From: Streptomyces sp. BK340
Lineage (GTDB): Bacteria; Actinomycetota; Actinomycetes; Streptomycetales; Streptomycetaceae
Reading direction: 5' to 3'
Length of the DNA: 64,000 nt
NCBI RefSeq assembly: GCF_007827595.1
Contig: NZ_VISR01000007.1
Span: 62,001 to 126,000, forward strand
Made by a program: the position numbers and the translations under genes. The notes beneath the pieces are model-generated. The model had not been told where the DNA came from. It saw only the letters and a list, made by a program, of their open reading frames with translations, and did no database searches. Positions within the stretch are counted from its first letter, which is position 1, and the number at the start of each line of letters is the position of its first letter. Positions 59,209 through 64,000 of this stretch are shown one piece after another.

Positions 59209-60507
59209 ATGGGTCAGCAGGAGAAGGTGGCGACGAGCCTCGCGGGCGCCGTCAGCGAGGAGATCATTGCCTCCCTCGCGCCGGTCGACGCGGAACTGGA
59301 GCGCCGCTACCCCGGAGACCCCGGCACCCGGCAGCCCGTCCACACCGTGTACGTCCCCGGTGACGTCTTCGCCGCCGACACCATCCGTTCCTGGGGCGAC
59401 CAGGCCCTCGCCGCCCTCGACGAGCACGCTCCGGACGCGGCCTCGTTCGCGGCCGTCCTCGGCCTGTCCGACGACCTCGCCGAGCCCGTCCACTCCCGTG
59501 TCCGCGCCAAGCTGGAGCGCGAGCCGATCGAGGACCTGCGCGTCGACTTCGAGGACGGCTACGGCCCCCGCCCGGACGCCGAGGAGGACGAGACGGCCGC
59601 CCGCGTCGCCCGGCTGATCGCCGAGGCCTGCAAGAACGGCACGGCGGCCCCGTACATGGGCATCCGCACGAAGTGCATGGAGGCCGCGGTACGCGACCGG
59701 GGCATCCGCACCCTCGACGTCTTCCTCACCGCTCTGATCGAGAGCGGCGGCCTGCCCGAGGGGCTGGTGCTGACCCTGCCCAAGGTGACGTACGCCGAGC
59801 AGGTCAGCGCGTTCGTGCGCCTCCTGGAGGCCTTCGAGAAGGTGCACGGCCTGGAGGCCGGGCGGCTCGGCTTCGAGATCCAGATCGAGACCAGCCAGTC
59901 CATCCTGGCCACCGACGGCACCGCGACCGTCGCCCGCATGATCCAGGCCGCCGAGGGCCGCGCCACCGGCCTGCACTACGGCACCTTCGACTACAGCGCC
60001 TGCCTCGGTGTCTCCGCCGCGTACCAGGCCAGCGACCACCCCGCCGCCGACCACGCCAAGGCGATCATGCAGGTCGCCGCCGCGGGCACCGGCGTACGCG
60101 TCTCGGACGGCTCCACCAACGTCCTGCCGGTCGGCCCGACCGCGAAGGTCCACGACGCCTGGCGCCTGCACTACGGCCTGACACGGCGCGCCCTGGCCCG
60201 CGCCTACTACCAGGGCTGGGACATGCACCCCGGCCACCTCCCGACCCGCTACGCCGCCGTCTTCGCCTTCTACCGCGAGGGCTTCGAGCAGGCGGCCGCC
60301 CGGCTCACCCGCTATGCCAACCGTGCCGGCGGCGACGTCATGGACGAGCCCGCCACCGCCAAGGCCCTCAGCGGCTACCTGCTGCGCGGCCTGGACTGCG
60401 GCGCGCTCGACATCGCCGAGGTCGCCCGCCTCACCGGCCTGACCCGGGCCGACCTGGAGGGCTTCGCGGCGCCCCGGCGCGGTGACCTGACGGCCTCGGC
60501 GAAGTAG
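59209..60507 (+). CDS. DUF6986 family HpcH/HpaI-aldolase-like protein
   Basis: 432 residues, start MGQQEKVATSLAGAV after GGAGG. Motifs of the citrate-lyase-β/malyl-CoA-lyase clan are visible: DLRVDFEDGYGPRPDAEEDE, LVLTLPKVTYAEQ, LGFEIQIETSQSIL and GLHYGTFDYSACLG. The acidic residues bind Mg2+ with an acyl-CoA or oxo-acid. In Streptomyces this family tends to lie near allantoin/glyoxylate genes, so a lyase or synthase step around glyoxylate is possible. Not verifiable from the window alone. Confidence 0.8.
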   Translation: MGQQEKVATSLAGAVSEEIIASLAPVDAELERRYPGDPGTRQPVHTVYVPGDVFAADTIRSWGDQALAALDEHAPDAASFAAVLGLSDDLAEPVHSRVRAKLEREPIEDLRVDFEDGYGPRPDAEEDETAARVARLIAEACKNGTAAPYMGIRTKCMEAAVRDRGIRTLDVFLTALIESGGLPEGLVLTLPKVTYAEQVSAFVRLLEAFEKVHGLEAGRLGFEIQIETSQSILATDGTATVARMIQAAEGRATGLHYGTFDYSACLGVSAAYQASDHPAADHAKAIMQVAAAGTGVRVSDGSTNVLPVGPTAKVHDAWRLHYGLTRRALARAYYQGWDMHPGHLPTRYAAVFAFYREGFEQAAARLTRYANRAGGDVMDEPATAKALSGYLLRGLDCGALDIAEVARLTGLTRADLEGFAAPRRGDLTASAK

Positions 60508-60527
60508 CGGCGTCCCGTAACAGGACG

Positions 60528-60569
60528 AGCCGCCCCCGGTGCCCGCCGACAAGGGCGCCGGGGGCGGCT
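60528..60569. terminator. hairpin terminator after the DUF6986 gene
   Basis: A 17 bp stem (AGCCGCCCCCGGTGCCC paired with GGGCGCCGGGGGCGGCT, one T-G pair) and an 8-base loop, 21 bp after the stop codon. Confidence 0.85.
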
Positions 60570-60735
60570 GCGCGTCCGGGCGGTACCCGCCGGCGCACGA
60601 TCCGGCCGGATCCGCAGACGGCTGACCGGATGAACCTCCGGGCGACATCGCTCCCGCGACCCTGCGCTCGACGGCGGGACGCGAACAGACGCTGATCATG
60701 GGGCACATTCCCCCACAGAGAGGCAGACGTCCCCC

Positions 60736-62265
60736 ATGCGTCGTTCCCTGCTGGTCGCCTGTACCGCGGCGACCGCTCTTCTCGCTCCCCTTCCCCTGGC
60801 CATGGCCACGCCGCACGCGAACGGCGGATCCGACCATGACGAGCCCTGGGTGGTGCGCACCGCCGTGCTGCGCGCCGACGCCAAGGAGTTCGCACCCCTG
60901 TGCCTCAAGCAGAAGGACGGTGTGCCGGAGTTCCGCACGTTCCGGCTCTTCCCCGGCGGCCGGGTCATCACCGCGATGCGGGACTTCTACCACAAGGACG
61001 CGAACGGCACCGTCTACTGGGACGGGCACGACCCGAAGAAGCCCGAGAACACGGTGTCGCTGTCCATCATCGGAGCCTGCACGCGCGGCGGCGGCCACGT
61101 CACCCTCGACGGCGTCATCGAGGTCGGCACCAAGGACTACGTGTTCACCCCCCTGCCCAAGCATCCGGGCAAGTACCGCCTGCAGGAGATCGACACGCTG
61201 AAGCTGCCGCCGAGCGGAGAGCCCGGCGACACCGTGACCCTGCCCAAGCGAGCCGAGCGTCCCGGGCACACGGAGAAGAGGCCCAAGGCCGACAACAACA
61301 ACCCGGTCGCGCTCGACCTCCTCGTCGCCTACACCCCCGCGGCCGTCACCGAGCTCGGCGGGGTGCCGGAGGTGGAGGCCCGGATCCGCTACGGAGTGAG
61401 CCAGATCAACAAGGCTCTCGCCACCAGCCATGTGCCGGCCAGCGTGCACACCGTCCACTCGTACCAGACCACGCCGTCCGGCGGGGCCGACGGGTCCGCC
61501 AGCGCCCTGCTCGACAAGCTGAACAGGCGCAGCGACCTCACGCTCGGTGCCCTGGCCCACTCGAACCGGGATCTCTACGGCGCCGACCTGGTGGCCCTGC
61601 TCGCCTCCATCCCCGCCGAGGACAGCTCCGGCTCGGCCGATCTGCCGATTCCCGTGACGTCGGGGACCAGCGAGAGTGCCTACTCCGTCACGAGCGTCTT
61701 CTCGGTGAAGGAGTGGGACAACCTGGGCCACGAGATCGGCCACAACCTGGGCATGCGGCACGACCGGAAGACGGTGGCGAACAACGGGGAGACGCCGCCC
61801 GGGCCGAACGACACCAACTTCGGCTGGATCACGTCCGACAACAAGTACCACACGCTCATGGCGTACAACACGCCCTGCCGGCCCACCTGCAAGGTCATCA
61901 ACCAGTACTCCAACACCGTCAACCACACCGCCGAGGGCAAGGCCCTCGGCGACGCGAAGAACAACAACGCGGGCATCGCCCAGCTCGCCACCCCGCTGGT
62001 GTCCGCCTACCGCGCCTCGAAGGTGACCAACCGGCACGACCTCACGATGTCCGTCTCCCCGGCAGGCGGCGGCAGCGTCACGGTCAGCGAGTTCGGCCCC
62101 TACGACCCCGGCACGCAGGTGACGCTCACCGCCCACCCGGCGGCCGGCAACGTGTTCGCGGGCTGGGAGGTCGACGGCGTGAAGCAGAGCGACACCACGG
62201 TCAACTACCAGATCACCATGGACAAGAACCACAGCGTTGTCGCGCTCTTCAACCGGGCCCCGTGA
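60736..62265 (+). CDS. secreted M12-type zinc metallopeptidase with C-terminal bacterial repeat domain
   Basis: 509 residues. A signal peptide (RRSLLVACTAATALLAPLPL) is followed by a ~170-residue propeptide-like region. Residues ~195-430 form a reprolysin-like zincin with HEIGHNLGMRHDR (HExxHxxGxxH) and the Met-turn segment HTLMAYNTPCRP. Residues ~435-509 (SPAGGGSVTV, TLTAHPAAGNVFAGWEVDG) are a bacterial repeat/InlB-type β domain, probably for surface or substrate binding. Paired Cys in YNTPCRPTCK suggest a disulphide. It is secreted and probably degrades proteins outside the cell. Confidence 0.9.
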   Translation: MRRSLLVACTAATALLAPLPLAMATPHANGGSDHDEPWVVRTAVLRADAKEFAPLCLKQKDGVPEFRTFRLFPGGRVITAMRDFYHKDANGTVYWDGHDPKKPENTVSLSIIGACTRGGGHVTLDGVIEVGTKDYVFTPLPKHPGKYRLQEIDTLKLPPSGEPGDTVTLPKRAERPGHTEKRPKADNNNPVALDLLVAYTPAAVTELGGVPEVEARIRYGVSQINKALATSHVPASVHTVHSYQTTPSGGADGSASALLDKLNRRSDLTLGALAHSNRDLYGADLVALLASIPAEDSSGSADLPIPVTSGTSESAYSVTSVFSVKEWDNLGHEIGHNLGMRHDRKTVANNGETPPGPNDTNFGWITSDNKYHTLMAYNTPCRPTCKVINQYSNTVNHTAEGKALGDAKNNNAGIAQLATPLVSAYRASKVTNRHDLTMSVSPAGGGSVTVSEFGPYDPGTQVTLTAHPAAGNVFAGWEVDGVKQSDTTVNYQITMDKNHSVVALFNRAP

Positions 62266-62314
62266 GCCCGCGCCCGCCGTGTCGTCCCTGACACCGGCGG
62301 GCAGCACCCCGAGC

Positions 62315-62346
62315 AGCCGTCGGCCGTGCGAACAAGGCCGACGGCC
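62315..62346. terminator. hairpin terminator after the metallopeptidase gene
   Basis: An 11 bp stem (AGCCGTCGGCC/GGCCGACGGCT-like) with a 10-base loop, between convergent genes. Confidence 0.7.
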
Positions 62347-62417
62347 TCGGGCCCCACGGCCGGCCGCGGGAGCCGCCCGTCATGCCACGGACCAGGGAGC
62401 CGGCGACCGGGCGCGGG

Positions 62418-63158
62418 CTACGGCCGGCCGTGCGCGTACGGCTCCAGCCCCGACTCCGTCACCCAGGCGTGCTCCGCGAACAGGCGGGTGCCCCGCGCGC
62501 ACAGCGCGGCGTCGGCGCGGGCCCGCGCGCAGAACTCCTCCGGTGTGATCCCGAACAGCTCGCGCAGCAGGGCCGACGCCACGAGGAGTTCGGTGAGCAG
62601 CGGGCGCTGTCCGGGATGCCGGCGGGGTGTGCCCGTGCCGTCGTGCAGCACCCCGTGCCGGTTGACGTAGGCGTACGCGCCGGTCAGCGCCGAGCCGTCC
62701 GGCAGCTCGATCCGCACGTCGGGTACGGGCAGCCAGGCCCGCCAGAAGTTCGGCTCGCTGGCGTCGATCACCGCCAGTTGCCGCGGATCCAGCCAGATGA
62801 CGAACAACTCCCGTGAGCACCGGGGTGACTTGACGGGAGAGGCGGAGACATAGCCCAGCAGGCTCACATGGGCGGAGACGCCCACGTCGATGCCGGTCAC
62901 CCGGGCCCGCACCATCGGGATGGCCGCGTCGATCCCGGACTCGTCCATTTTGCGGCGCAGCTGCCCCGGGCAGGCGTTGGAGCCGACGGCGAGCACCGGC
63001 GTCCGGTCCTCGTGCACCAACCGGTCCAGCGGCAGCAGCCGTTCGCCGTGCAGCAGCCCGGAGTCGGCGGGCCAGGCGCCCGGATAGGTCAGGGGACGGT
63101 CGCGGGGTGCCTCGGCGAGGCCGAGTTCCGCCAGGGTGCGTCCGACGTCACCGGTCAC
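62418..63158 (-). CDS. conserved hypothetical protein, possible GGCT-like fold
   Basis: 246 residues. The segment VLAVGSNACPGQLRRKM resembles the YGSNL loop of γ-glutamylcyclotransferase-like proteins, and later β-strands (ELFVIWLDPRQLAVIDASEP, LTGAYAYVNRHGVL) fit such a small barrel. A conserved catalytic Glu cannot be placed with confidence. No signal peptide. It ends 7 bp before the LacI gene on the same strand, so they may be cotranscribed. Confidence 0.65.
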   Translation of the reverse strand: MTGDVGRTLAELGLAEAPRDRPLTYPGAWPADSGLLHGERLLPLDRLVHEDRTPVLAVGSNACPGQLRRKMDESGIDAAIPMVRARVTGIDVGVSAHVSLLGYVSASPVKSPRCSRELFVIWLDPRQLAVIDASEPNFWRAWLPVPDVRIELPDGSALTGAYAYVNRHGVLHDGTGTPRRHPGQRPLLTELLVASALLRELFGITPEEFCARARADAALCARGTRLFAEHAWVTESGLEPYAHGRP

Positions 63159-63165
63159 GGGCGGC

Positions 63166-64000
63166 TCACTCCGCGGGCGACAGCTCGCCCGAGCCGCGGG
63201 TGATGAGCCGGGTCGGCAGCTCGATCCGCTCGGGTGCGACGAGAGTGCCGTCCAGCTGGCGGAAGAGACGCTCGGCGGCGGTCCGGCCGAGGGCGGCCGC
63301 GTCCTGGGCGACGACCGTGACGCCCGGCTGGAGCAGATCGGCCAGCTCGATGTCGTCGAAGCCGACGAGAGCGACCGGGCGGGACTGCTCGGCCAGGACC
63401 CGGATCACGGTGACCGTCACCCGGTTGTTGCCCGCGAAGATCGCGGTGACGGGGGAGGGGGCCGAGAGCATCTCCTCGGCCGCCCGGCGCACTCGCACCG
63501 GATCCGTCGCCCCGAGCGACATCCACCGCTCCTCGACCGGTATCCCGGCGTCCCCCATGGCTGCCCGGTAGCCGCGAAGCCGCTCGGCCGCGGTGTGGAT
63601 GCGGGGCATGTCGCCGATGAAGCCGATCCGGCGGTGGCCGTGCGCGATCAGGTGGGCGACGCCGTCGCGGGCGCCGCCGAAGTTGTCCGACAGCACGACG
63701 TCGGCGTCGATCTTCCCGGCGGGGCGGTCCACGAACACGGTGGCCACGCCCGCCCTGATCTCCGGCTCCAGGTAGCGGTGGTCGTCCCCGGCCGGGATCA
63801 CCACGAGACCGTCCACCCGCCGGGCGCACAGCGCGAGCGCCAGCTCCTGCTCCCGGTCCGGGTCCTCGGCACTGGAGCCGTTGATCAGCAGGGCGCCGTG
63901 GGCCCGGGCCACCTCCTCGACCGCGCGGCTCAGCGGGCCGTAGAACGGGTCGGCGAGATCCTCCAGGACCAGGCCGATGCTGGCCGTGCGGCCCTTGCGC
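63166..64000 (-). CDS. LacI-family transcriptional regulator, C-terminal part (cut by window edge)
   Basis: The frame is open to the right edge. The visible part begins at the hinge/core junction (RKGRTASIGLVLEDLADPFY) and contains the complete periplasmic-binding-like core: GLVVIPAGDDHRYLEPEI, VVLSDNFGGARDGVAHLIAH, HRRIGFIGDMPRI, VTAIFAGNNRVTVTVIRVL and VALVGFDDIELADLLQPGVT. The DNA-binding HTH lies outside. It should respond to a sugar-type ligand; target unknown. Confidence 0.93.
   Translation of the reverse strand, partial: RKGRTASIGLVLEDLADPFYGPLSRAVEEVARAHGALLINGSSAEDPDREQELALALCARRVDGLVVIPAGDDHRYLEPEIRAGVATVFVDRPAGKIDADVVLSDNFGGARDGVAHLIAHGHRRIGFIGDMPRIHTAAERLRGYRAAMGDAGIPVEERWMSLGATDPVRVRRAAEEMLSAPSPVTAIFAGNNRVTVTVIRVLAEQSRPVALVGFDDIELADLLQPGVTVVAQDAAALGRTAAERLFRQLDGTLVAPERIELPTRLITRGSGELSPAE

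Noticed and set aside
59164..62307. A 1047-codon minus-strand frame antisense to DUF6986 and the metallopeptidase
   Set aside because: No domain motifs and it spans two confirmed plus-strand genes and a terminator.

Overview
The window is chromosomal DNA of a Streptomyces-type actinomycete. It is very GC rich with strong G/C bias at third codon positions. It uses many GTG starts and leaderless starts, and short ATGA or GTGA start/stop overlaps are common. The families present (DUF5997, DUF6214, DUF6421, DUF6519, DUF6986, FUSC proteins, PaaX, Lrp, MarR and TetR regulators) are typical of that genus. I see no rRNA, tRNA, CRISPR array or intact insertion sequence.

Layout. (1) Positions 1-2741: the first ~74 codons of a type III polyketide synthase leaving the left edge, an ~870 bp stretch without a convincing gene, a small DUF4177-like protein, a probably frameshifted small gene and a LuxR-type regulator. 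(2) Positions 2948-15431, all on the minus strand: a five-gene operon of a DUF4132/MolR-like protein, a 1666-residue protein of unknown family, a MoxR AAA ATPase, a DUF5682 protein ending in a VWA domain, and a SWIM zinc-finger protein. Its parts list matches the enterobacterial yehI-L-M-P-Q locus. It is the most interesting system here. (3) Positions 15620-21000: a broken DUF6519 (phage-tail/injection-system-type) gene, a DUF5997 gene and an HTH-less LysR effector-domain gene sharing a 58 bp divergent promoter, a 29 bp tandem repeat, an MFS exporter, a collapsed glycoside hydrolase gene, a HAD phosphatase and an Lrp regulator. (4) Positions 21248-31326: an FUSC membrane protein, degenerate ~230 bp repeats, a lactonase with a DasR-like GGTCTAGACC operator, a CbiX-like protein, an ung/N-acetylglucosamine-kinase-like pair, a BNR-repeat protein, a membrane protein and a HEAT-repeat protein. 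(5) Positions 31470-44400: an AidB-like acyl-CoA dehydrogenase divergent from a PaaX regulator, an NCS2 purine permease, a ferredoxin-NADP reductase, DUF6214, a TetR regulator, a HAD protein, two neighbouring frameshifted genes (PAP2 phosphatase and M56 peptidase), DUF5134, and an FUSC-MarR operon behind a perfect palindrome. (6) Positions 44479-64000: two VOC proteins, a methyltransferase, a 47-residue protein, a GNAT enzyme, a glycerophosphodiesterase, a DUF6421-SDR-threonine aldolase operon, a transglutaminase-like protein and B3/4 protein, an acyltransferase, a divergent DUF4395/thioredoxin pair, a flavin reductase, the etfBA electron-transfer flavoprotein genes, a secreted EEP-family hydrolase, a DUF6986 lyase, a secreted M12-type metallopeptidase, an uncharacterised protein and the C-terminal part of a LacI regulator.

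How the genes work together. The MoxR ATPase and the VWA protein form a typical remodelling pair, and the tight packing of all five genes suggests one complex. EtfBA would collect electrons from acyl-CoA dehydrogenases such as the one at 31470-33134. The NCS2 permease and the DUF6986 lyase both carry palindromic promoter elements and may belong to purine/glyoxylate metabolism. Several broken genes (around 1447, 15620, 19322, 39585 and 40305) mark this as a region undergoing gene decay, unless some frameshifts are assembly errors.
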